Assembly (NCBI GenBank): GCA_040880365.1
Contig: JBBDIO010000182.1
Span: 1 to 21,132, forward strand
DNA from: JBBDIO01 sp040880365
GTDB lineage: Bacteria; Chloroflexota; Anaerolineae; Caldilineales; Caldilineaceae
DNA length: 21,132 bases
Reading direction: 5' to 3'
The position numbers were made by a program, and so were the translations under genes. The notes under the pieces are model-generated. The model saw nothing but the letters and a program-made list of their open reading frames with translations, was not told the DNA's origin and made no database searches. Position 1 is the stretch's first letter. Each line of letters begins with the position of its first letter. Positions 15,190 to 21,132 of this stretch are shown in pieces.

Positions 15190-16962
15190 TTATGCGGTTA
15201 TCGGCGCGGATTTGTCGGCACTGGCATGTTCGACACTGGTTTGCTGGGCAACATGCTGGGCAATTGTTTCTGCGCCCAGGCGGCTGGCCCAATCGCCCAC
15301 CCGCTCCTGGGGTGTGCGCGTCGCCAGATAGGCTGTGAGCACATTGCGCACCAGCTGGGGTAATTCGGCGGCGGGCACCAATTCCTGATAGAGCGTGTTA
15401 AGCCGCGTGCCTTCCATATTGCCGCCCAGATGGAGATTGTATTTGCCCAGCGTGCGCCCCACAATGCCCAGATCCGCTACATAGGGACGGGCACAGCCAT
15501 TGGGGCAGCCGGTCATGCGGATGGAAAAATCTTCCTGATCCAGACCCAATTCGGCCACAATCGGCTCCAGTTCATCAATTAGGCTGGGCAGATAGCGTTC
15601 GGCTTCGGCCAGCGCCAGGCCGCAGGAAGGCAGCGCAGGGCAGGCCATGCTGTGGCGGCGCACACGCGAGAGCGACTCGATAGGCGCGATGTTGTATTCG
15701 GCCAGCAGAGCATCGACCGCATCGCGTTCTTCGGCCTGAAAGCCGCTGAGGATGATGTTCTGTTGGCCGGTGATGGTCACATTGGGTTTATATTTTTGGA
15801 TCACCGCGCGCAGACCGCTGCGGATTCGGGTCGCGCCCGCGTCGGCCACACGCCCATTTTCTACATAGATGCCGCAGAACCAACGCCCGTCACGCTGTTC
15901 GTGCCAGCCCATGTGATCGTCGTAGCCCATATCGGGCATGGGGTGAACCGGCTCCAGCTCGTAGCCCAGATATTCAAAGACTTTGGCGCGGAAAGCTTCG
16001 ATGCCCCAGTTGTAGACCAGATACTTCATGCGCGCCAGCTTGCGATCTTCCCGGTTGCCAAAATCGCGCTGGACCAGGACGATCTTTTCCACCACATCCA
16101 GCACCTGTTCGTGCGAGGCGTAGCCCAGCGGCTCGGCCAGATGGGGGAAGGTTTCGGCTGCGTTGTGGGTTTGTCCCAGCCCGCCGCCCACATAGAGATT
16201 GTAACCGTGCACGGTTTCGCCGTCTTCCGCCACCAGACCGACCAGGCCAATGTCGTTGCTGAAAATATCGGTGCAGTTATCTCCGGGGAAGGCCAGCGCA
16301 ATCTTGAATTTGCGCGGCATATAGGTTTTGCCATAGATCGGCTCGATTTCGGCTGTCGTATCTGTGGCTGCCGTATCTGTGGCTGCGGCTTCCTGGGCGG
16401 CGCTTTCCAGCGACTGGCGCACCTTGTTGCCCTCTTCATCTTCCAGCCAGATTTCGTGATAGGCACGGGTATGGGGGCGCAAATGGTCGGAAATGGCCTG
16501 GGCGACGGCCTGGATCTGTTCGCGCACCGGGTCGCCAAAGGGCGCGGGGCAGAACATGACGTTGCGGGCGACATCGCCACACGCGGCGAGCGTGCTGATC
16601 AGGGTTTCGTTGAGGCCGCGCAGGGTGGGTTTGAGATTTTCTTTGATGACGCCGTGTAACTGGATACCCTGGCGTGTGGTCAGGCGTAAATCGTGCTGCC
16701 CAAAGGCATCGGCGAGCGCGTCGTGGATCAGATATTGGAAGGCGTTCAGGCGTCCACCGGGGATGCGGCTGCGCACCATGAAGGAATAGACACGATTGTT
16801 GCGCCCGCGCACATCGCGGTCGTGTTGCTGGTAGATGCCGTGGAACTTGAGCAGATTCTTCACGTCGTCGTCAAACAGGGGCGTGGGCTGGGCCAATTGG
16901 ATGGGCAGCGCACCGCGCAGACCGTTGCTGGTCGCTTTCAGGGTTTCGACTGAACCGGACAT
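15190..16962 (-). CDS. sir: Assimilatory sulfite reductase, ferredoxin type (siroheme/4Fe-4S)
   Basis: It reduces sulfite to sulfide with six electrons. The 590-residue protein has the two-fold nitrite/sulfite-reductase layout. The N-terminal half has KFHGIYQQHDRDVR (39-52), YSFMVRSRIPGGRL (59-72) and LRLTTRQGIQLHG (92-104). The four ligands of the Fe-S cluster and siroheme are Cys441-x5-Cys447 and Cys486-x3-Cys490. The KFHG-YQQ-DRD and LTTRQ-QLHG motifs fit the sulfite rather than nitrite branch. A low-complexity insert ATDTAATDTTA (about 194-204) comes from a 15-bp tandem repeat. It is the first enzyme gene of the operon, preceded by a GGAAG ribosome site, and the gap at 16991-17090 lies 28 bases upstream. 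The three downstream siroheme genes supply its cofactor. Confidence 0.93.
   Translation of the reverse strand: MSGSVETLKATSNGLRGALPIQLAQPTPLFDDDVKNLLKFHGIYQQHDRDVRGRNNRVYSFMVRSRIPGGRLNAFQYLIHDALADAFGQHDLRLTTRQGIQLHGVIKENLKPTLRGLNETLISTLAACGDVARNVMFCPAPFGDPVREQIQAVAQAISDHLRPHTRAYHEIWLEDEEGNKVRQSLESAAQEAAATDTAATDTTAEIEPIYGKTYMPRKFKIALAFPGDNCTDIFSNDIGLVGLVAEDGETVHGYNLYVGGGLGQTHNAAETFPHLAEPLGYASHEQVLDVVEKIVLVQRDFGNREDRKLARMKYLVYNWGIEAFRAKVFEYLGYELEPVHPMPDMGYDDHMGWHEQRDGRWFCGIYVENGRVADAGATRIRSGLRAVIQKYKPNVTITGQQNIILSGFQAEERDAVDALLAEYNIAPIESLSRVRRHSMACPALPSCGLALAEAERYLPSLIDELEPIVAELGLDQEDFSIRMTGCPNGCARPYVADLGIVGRTLGKYNLHLGGNMEGTRLNTLYQELVPAAELPQLVRNVLTAYLATRTPQERVGDWASRLGAETIAQHVAQQTSVEHASADKSAPITA
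16357..16386 (-). repeat. 15-bp in-frame tandem repeat inside sir
   Basis: Two perfect units (16357-16371, 16372-16386; + strand CGTATCTGTGGCTGC) encode the repeated Ala-Thr-Asp-Thr-Ala in a surface-loop position of sulfite reductase. Confidence 0.85.
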
Positions 16963-16990
16963 AATATTTCTTCCTCTGTTTCTCTCTAAG

Positions 16991-17090
16991 NNNNNNNNNN
17001 NNNNNNNNNNNNNNNNNNNNNNNNNNNNNNNNNNNNNNNNNNNNNNNNNNNNNNNNNNNNNNNNNNNNNNNNNNNNNNNNNNNNNNNNNN
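16991..17090. other. Scaffold gap (100 N) between leader region and sir
   Basis: Here, unlike the other N run, the two flanks share no overlap that I can find, so sequence is missing and the real length is unknown. Any terminator or antiterminator of the proposed attenuator may lie inside. Confidence 0.9.
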
Positions 17091-17335
17091 TGTCTTGCCA
17101 ATCGCAAATCTGTTGCGCAAACCTGTGCGCGTCAAACGCAAGTGTGCGCCTGCGCCAGAACGGTTATCTGCTGGGCACAAATATGCGTGGTGTGTCGCGG
17201 TAGACTGTGCGTGGGCGAATTGTCGTCTGATCCAATGCAAATGCACAGACAAGCGCAAACACAGCCGATGTCTATCCGGCTAACGTGCAGGCGACGCCGT
17301 TCGTGGCGCGTTCGATTATGCGATTCTGGGTGGGA

Positions 17336-17368
17336 TTTCGGGCGCTACCGAAAAGTTCGGATTGCGCC
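17336..17368 (-). promoter_or_regulatory. Mutually exclusive hairpins after the poly-Cys ORF
   Basis: Read on the minus strand, hairpin A pairs GGCGC (17368-17364) with GCGCC (17345-17341) around an inner helix CCGAA (17360-17356) / TTCGG (17352-17348). Hairpin B pairs TTTCGG (17353-17348) with CCGAAA (17341-17336). The TTTCGG strand can be in only one of them. Hairpin A begins at the last base of the stop codon, so a ribosome there would block it and favour B. The stretch from 17335 to 17091 holds further stems (for example AGCCG/CGGCT and TTGTC/GACAA) but no gene and no T-run terminator. Confidence 0.5.
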
Positions 17369-17574
17369 TAGCGACAGCTACAACAGGAAGGACAACAACA
17401 GGAGGTGAGGGTGGGGCAGGCGGCGATGTGGGATGCGGTGTGAGGCAGAAGGGTGGAGACAACAGGATGGGCCGCGGACGCGCGACGGAAACCGTCGGGT
17501 CTGCGGGCAGTCGTCGGATTTGGCACCGACATATTTGGCACCGACGCCGAGGTCAGTATCAAGGAATACCGCAT
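17368..17574 (-). CDS. Putative poly-cysteine leader peptide of the sulfate-reduction operon
   Basis: This short ORF (68 residues) has no family match that I recognise. Its end is remarkable: the last ten residues before the stop contain six cysteines (59, 60, 61, 64, 65, 67), all TGT codons. It has a good start, ATG at 17574 with GAGGTGAG just upstream, and lies about 73 bases after the start predicted from the TATACT promoter. Alternative hairpins follow the stop directly, and the next gene reads sulfite reductase. This is the layout of amino-acid attenuators, in which ribosomes stall on codons of the end product. Poly-Cys upstream ORFs with this role are known in mycobacteria. A caution is that the opposite strand is a low-complexity CAACAGGA-like run, which could give TGT codons by chance. 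A shorter ORF from Met15 is possible. Confidence 0.55.
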   Translation of the reverse strand: MRYSLILTSASVPNMSVPNPTTARRPDGFRRASAAHPVVSTLLPHTASHIAACPTLTSCCCPSCCSCR

Positions 17575-17653
17575 AGGCTCACCTCAATCTAAGATCTAAT
17601 CAAGCTAACGGGAAAATGTTGTCAAGCGTACTCTGCTTTTTACGAACCGTGCC

Positions 17654-17683
17654 AGTATAGTAGAGACGGGCGGCACCTGTCAA
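17654..17683 (-). promoter_or_regulatory. Sigma70-like promoter TTGACA-N18-TATACT for the leader and cys operon
   Basis: On the minus strand TTGACA (17683-17678) and TATACT (17659-17654) are separated by 18 bases. Transcription would start near 17647 and run into the poly-Cys ORF and the sulfate-reduction genes. The -35 box lies only about ten bases after the SDR stop codon. A second TTGACA (17625-17620) lies in the leader without a good -10. Confidence 0.65.
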
Positions 17684-17693
17684 ATATGTACAG

Positions 17694-18524
17694 CTATTCA
17701 GATGTGCCCGGTGCGCCGGATGCGGGCGGGGCGCCCGGTGCAGGCGCGGTGGCCTGCGAATAGCCGCCGATAGTCTGCCCGCCGTCGATGACCATTGTCG
17801 CGCCGGTGGTATAGCTGGACGCCGCCGACGCCAGATAGAGGGCCATGCCGGTGAGTTCTTCCACTTCGCCCATGCGCTGTTGCGGAATCGCGGCCACAAT
17901 GGGGTCGTTGTAGGCGGGGTTGGACCAGATGGCTTCGCTGAAACGGGTCTTGACAAAGCCGGGCGCGATGGCATTGACCTGGATATTGTCGGGCGCCAGC
18001 TCCGCGGCCAATACCTGGGTCAGCATGAGCACCGCGGCTTTTGTGATGCCATACATGCCCATATCGGGCAGGGGATGCAGACCGGCAATCGAAGCCATGT
18101 TGATGATTTTGCCGCCACCGCGCCGGCGCATGGTCGGCGCGACTGCCTGGATCGCGTGAAAGTAGCCTTGCACATTGATGGCGAAGGCTTTCTCCCACTG
18201 TGCGGCTTCGGCGCTGAGCAGGGGACCAAAGTGGGGGCTGGTCGCGGCATTGTTGACCAGGATATCCACGCCGCCCCACGTGTCTTCTACCGCCGATACC
18301 AGTTTCTGGATGGATTCGGGCACGCCTGTGTGGGCAGCCCATGCGCGCGCTTCGCCACCGGCAGCAGTGATAGTCTGTGCCACTTCGTCTACGCTTGCCT
18401 GTTTGCGGCTGCAAAGCGCGACGCGCGCGCCCGCGGCGGCGTAGGTCTGCGCGATGGCGGCGCCGATGCCGCGCGACGCGCCGGTGATGAGCGCGACGCG
18501 GCCCGACAGGTCAAATGGTGACAT
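17694..18524 (-). CDS. Short-chain dehydrogenase/reductase (SDR)
   Basis: This 276-residue classical SDR is an NAD(P)-dependent oxidoreductase. The cofactor loop TGASRGIG (14-21), NNAA (91-94), catalytic Ser145 and the YxxxK pair Tyr158/Lys162 are all present. Overall it resembles the DHRS4/FabG-like group, and an Arg at position 40 hints at NADPH. The substrate is unknown. The C-terminus carries an unusual low-complexity Ala/Pro/Gly tail (about 257-276) beyond the normal fold end. The start ATG has GGGGA about eight bases ahead. No terminator follows the stop; the promoter of the sulfur operon begins there. Confidence 0.9.
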   Translation of the reverse strand: MSPFDLSGRVALITGASRGIGAAIAQTYAAAGARVALCSRKQASVDEVAQTITAAGGEARAWAAHTGVPESIQKLVSAVEDTWGGVDILVNNAATSPHFGPLLSAEAAQWEKAFAINVQGYFHAIQAVAPTMRRRGGGKIINMASIAGLHPLPDMGMYGITKAAVLMLTQVLAAELAPDNIQVNAIAPGFVKTRFSEAIWSNPAYNDPIVAAIPQQRMGEVEELTGMALYLASAASSYTTGATMVIDGGQTIGGYSQATAPAPGAPPASGAPGTSE

Positions 18525-18582
18525 AGTGAAAGTCCCCTGTATGATTTTGCAACCCTGGTTAGCGATGGTCTGTAGAATTTTC

Positions 18583-18602
18583 TGACAATTTATACTCTGT
18601 CA
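18583..18602. promoter_or_regulatory. Palindrome TGACA-N10-TGTCA upstream of the SDR gene
   Basis: An inverted repeat TGACA (18583-18587) / TGTCA (18598-18602) encloses TATAAA on the minus strand (18594-18589), a possible -10 box for the SDR gene with no good -35. A second inverted repeat ATCTG/CAGAT lies next to it (18602-18616), then a direct repeat GCGCCATT (18620, 18632). The intergenic stretch 18525-18743 holds these signals and the hairpin at 18674-18722 but no gene. Confidence 0.4.
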
Positions 18603-18673
18603 TCTGATTCGCAGATTTCGCGCCATTTTATGCGCCATTGGCAGTAGTGTAAGGGCAATTGGCGGTCTTGGGC

Positions 18674-18722
18674 GAAAAGCAGAGGCGCGCGGGGACGAAT
18701 CGCCCGCGCGGCGCGGCTTTTC
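18674..18722 (-). terminator. Hairpin terminator after the metzincin gene
   Basis: GAAAAGC (18674-18680) pairs with GCTTTTC (18716-18722) around a very GC-rich inner helix. The T-run is only four long, so strength is uncertain. It lies 21 bases after the stop of the protease gene and may work on both strands. Confidence 0.6.
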
Positions 18723-18743
18723 CGGTTGCGCGTGTCTGCCGCG

Positions 18744-21131
18744 TTAATCGCGTTCGATGCTGGGTAGGAACGTCTTGAACGGGTCGTCGTCGATTTCGGG
18801 CGGCTGAATGGTAAACAGGGCGACGCCTGCGCTCCCGGCATTGGGATCCGGATTGGCGACTGTCACCGGGACAGGGAGCGCTGCCGCCACGTCTGCCGCG
18901 CTGATTTGCGCCTCCAGACGGCTGGCGTTGACAAACGTCGTGGGCCGCGCCTCGCCGTTCCAGAGTACCGCCGCGCCTTCGGCAAATCCGCTGCCTTCCA
19001 CTACCAGCGTAAACCCGGCGCTTGCCACCGGCGCAGTGTTCGGCGTCAGTTCGCTAATGGCAGCCGCGGCATGAGATACCAGGAACGCGTGGGGCGTGGA
19101 TGTGAGCGCGAGTGCAGCGCCCGGCGCGACTTCGACCTGATGTAGTCCGGCGTGGTCGAGCTGGTCGGCTTCGACCGTGACCAGCAGCGTACCCGCATCT
19201 ACCAGCGTGGGGGTGAGGACGCTGCCTTCCCAGAGCACGACGGTGTTGGCGTCGAAACCCGTGCCGCTAATCGTGAGCGTCGTACTCACGCCCACAGTTG
19301 CAGAGATGGGGTCGAGCGCGGTAAGCGTGAGGGTTGGCCCGGCTCCCAGATTGGTTTGCGCCCAGCTCTGTGGGTTTTCCGGGTCTGCCGTGTGGGGCCA
19401 TGCGGCGTTGGCATCCGCCAGATAATGACCCAATTGCAGGGCTACCTGCCGATTCCAGCCGCCCAGCAGGTCGGCATGGATGCGCAGTTCCGCGCGCCAG
19501 GCGGTGGCGTCGCCGCTGATATGCGCCTCTACGCCACTGGGGATGGGCGTGGGCGCGGTACCATTGAGGACAATCAGTGTACCATCCAGTTCCACAAAGA
19601 AGCCGAGATCGCCGGTCTGGATTGTGCTCTCCTGGCTGTTGTCCACATCGAGGTGAATGCCTGCGGATTCGCCTGTGCCTTGCAGACCTTGCAGGCAGAC
19701 CCACAGATGGTCGTCGGTGCGCGCGAGGGTTGCAGTGGCGGCATCACCCGCGGCATCGCCGGTGGTATAGGGTGCAAGGGGCAGGCTGAGCGTAGCATAG
19801 CCCACATCACTGCATTTGCCGTCCAGCGCCAAGCCACTCGCCCGCGGGACATTGAGCGGTGCCACATAGAAGGGAACCTGCGCACTGCCTTGTTGTGCGT
19901 CGGAATCGGTTGCTTCCAGCGTCGCGGTGAATGTGCCGGGCGGCAGGCCCAACGCAACCGCGGTGCGAGAAGGAATTTCCATGCCGGACAAACGCCACAC
20001 GAAGGCATTGTCGTTCAGAATGCCGTCTTCGGCATCGAAGGCATCGCCGCGCAGTGGGATCGGCGTGCCCGCGGCGAACCATTGCCCGGCTTCGGGCGCG
20101 GTGATCTGAACATCGGGCGCGCGTGGCGCAACGCTGAAGGGCGCAGAGGTGGCAATGCCCGTGTTGTAGCCATCGCTGGCGAGCACGCGCAACAGTGCAG
20201 TTGCGCCCGCCGTGCCCGGCTGCCCGCGCAGATCCAGCAACAGGCTTTCCGGCTGGCCCTGCCCCGGTCCGGGCAGATCGACGACCAGCGAGTACCAGGT
20301 CTCACCCAAATCGGGGCTGTATTGCACGCTATACAACAACCAGGGCGGATCGTCGGCGTCAGTCGCCGTCCATTCCAGTGTGAATGTCGCGTCCACATTC
20401 GCGCCGCCTGTGGGTGCAAGAATGGTTATCGCAGGCGTGGCCGCGCCCGTCTGATGGCTGTGGAGTACGGTTTCCCCCGAAAGCAACTGTATTGTTTGCG
20501 CCGGTTCTGCGGGCGCAGGGAAAATCACATGGAAGGAATAAACTTCCGGCTCATCCTGTTCTTCGATTTCGATCAACTCGACGACACGGTCGCTGAGGAT
20601 CTCGCCTTCGGCGCCCAACACGCGCACGTGGTAGGGTTCATCGGTCCAGGGCACTGCGACGTCAGCTTCCCATTTCTGGATCAGCTCTGCGCCGGCGTCT
20701 GCCGTGGGATAGGTCCAGATGGAGATCAGTTCACCGCTGGCAAGCGTGGGTGTCAGCATACCCGATGCCAGCACATAGGCATCCGCCTGAGCGGTGGCGC
20801 GGCTCTCGGCTGTGCCTGCGCTGCCCGAAAGAGGAAACAGGGGGCCGGCATCGCGGGTATTATTCACGATGGCTTTCCAGGTGTAATCGCTGACCCAGCG
20901 CGGGCCGCAATAGGACATATAATCGCGACTGGCATCGGGCGCAAGCGGCTCCACCAGGCGCGTATCAAAGCCAAAGTGGGTCGAACTTACGTCGAGGGCG
21001 CGGTCATCCAGGGTCATGGTGTCATAGGTGTAGTTGGTATCGGGCCGTTTGGGGTTGCCACAGTCGATGTGGCGGCGGTTGTAGTTGTGGCCGATTTCGT
21101 GGACAAAGGTTATGCCCAGACCTGAACGCCG
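18744..21131 (-). CDS. Secreted metzincin-type zinc metalloprotease with Ig-like, CBM9-like and IPT/TIG domains (5' partial)
   Basis: The reading frame is open through the right edge, so the N-terminus is missing; 795 residues are visible, counted from the edge. The zinc site HEIGHNYNRRH (11-21, HExxHxxxxxH) is followed by the Met-turn DYMSYC (Met72), both typical of metzincins. The third-ligand motif has Asn where most metzincins have Gly. Downstream come two Ig-like regions (about 235-330, 338-423), a CBM9/DOMON-like domain (about 430-590) and two IPT/TIG domains (about 600-688 and 690-775, each with a SGxGF turn). The tail is acidic and ends FKTFLPSIERD. The first in-window ATG (21017) lies after the active site and is not the true start. 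It is probably an extracellular or surface protease; the target is unknown. Confidence 0.85.
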   Translation of the reverse strand, partial: RRSGLGITFVHEIGHNYNRRHIDCGNPKRPDTNYTYDTMTLDDRALDVSSTHFGFDTRLVEPLAPDASRDYMSYCGPRWVSDYTWKAIVNNTRDAGPLFPLSGSAGTAESRATAQADAYVLASGMLTPTLASGELISIWTYPTADAGAELIQKWEADVAVPWTDEPYHVRVLGAEGEILSDRVVELIEIEEQDEPEVYSFHVIFPAPAEPAQTIQLLSGETVLHSHQTGAATPAITILAPTGGANVDATFTLEWTATDADDPPWLLYSVQYSPDLGETWYSLVVDLPGPGQGQPESLLLDLRGQPGTAGATALLRVLASDGYNTGIATSAPFSVAPRAPDVQITAPEAGQWFAAGTPIPLRGDAFDAEDGILNDNAFVWRLSGMEIPSRTAVALGLPPGTFTATLEATDSDAQQGSAQVPFYVAPLNVPRASGLALDGKCSDVGYATLSLPLAPYTTGDAAGDAATATLARTDDHLWVCLQGLQGTGESAGIHLDVDNSQESTIQTGDLGFFVELDGTLIVLNGTAPTPIPSGVEAHISGDATAWRAELRIHADLLGGWNRQVALQLGHYLADANAAWPHTADPENPQSWAQTNLGAGPTLTLTALDPISATVGVSTTLTISGTGFDANTVVLWEGSVLTPTLVDAGTLLVTVEADQLDHAGLHQVEVAPGAALALTSTPHAFLVSHAAAAISELTPNTAPVASAGFTLVVEGSGFAEGAAVLWNGEARPTTFVNASRLEAQISAADVAAALPVPVTVANPDPNAGSAGVALFTIQPPEIDDDPFKTFLPSIERD

Positions 21132-21132
21132 G

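Noticed and set aside
17362..17592. Forward-strand Gly/Thr/Arg-rich ORF opposite the poly-Cys ORF
   Set aside because: It is low-complexity, has no ribosome site, and runs against the promoter and operon direction.
19152..21125. 657-codon plus-strand open frame over the protease gene
   Set aside because: Antisense shadow; the minus frame has a metzincin site and IPT domains, the plus frame has none.

Overview
The window looks like a high-GC scaffold from a member of the Chloroflexota (Anaerolineae/Caldilineae-like), probably assembled from a metagenome. This is inference. It rests on an auracyanin-type C-x4-H-x4-M copper site in a lipoprotein, a DUF5107 lipoprotein coupled to a TPR/beta-propeller protein, a secreted multidomain protein ending in an 'FLPSIERD'-type tail, and mycobacterial-like adenosine kinase and Fe-S CysH homologues. 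Two 100-N scaffold joints are present. The first (12440-12539) is flanked by an identical 55-nt sequence and is almost certainly a false gap.

Left part, + strand. A cupredoxin lipoprotein (3-482) ends at a strong terminator (549-589). A sigma70-like promoter (588-617) follows at once and reads into about 425 nt of hairpin-rich DNA without a protein gene, ending in a second intrinsic terminator (1014-1048). After it comes an activated-methyl-cycle and methionine-salvage cluster: mtnA, a LOG-type nucleotide phosphoribohydrolase, adoK, a GNAT acetyltransferase, ahcY and metK. MetK makes S-adenosylmethionine (SAM), AhcY splits S-adenosylhomocysteine (SAH) to homocysteine and adenosine, AdoK turns adenosine into AMP, and MtnA recycles the ribose part of methylthioadenosine (MTA). 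The cluster ends at a terminator (7582-7630).

Middle, + strand. A lipoprotein with a DUF5107 domain, probably read from a leaderless mRNA (TATAAT seven nt before ATG), overlaps by one base a membrane-anchored TPR/WD40-like protein (9850-11829).

Right-middle, - strand (read right to left). A TTGACA-N18-TATACT promoter (17683-17654) is followed by a short ORF whose last ten residues contain six cysteines, then two mutually exclusive hairpins, a real gap, and an assimilatory sulfate-reduction/siroheme operon: ferredoxin-type sulfite reductase (sir), Fe-S APS reductase (cysH), sirohydrochlorin ferrochelatase (cbiX), uroporphyrinogen-III methyltransferase (cobA) and precorrin-2 dehydrogenase. CysH and Sir reduce APS to sulfide; the other three enzymes make the siroheme that Sir needs. 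The poly-Cys ORF looks like a cysteine-responsive attenuator leader, which is the most interesting system in the window.

Right end, - strand. An SDR oxidoreductase (17694-18524), a hairpin terminator (18674-18722), and the 3' part of a large secreted metzincin protease. Its HExxHxxxxxH site lies in the last 115 bases, upstream of the first in-window ATG, and its N-terminus is outside the window.
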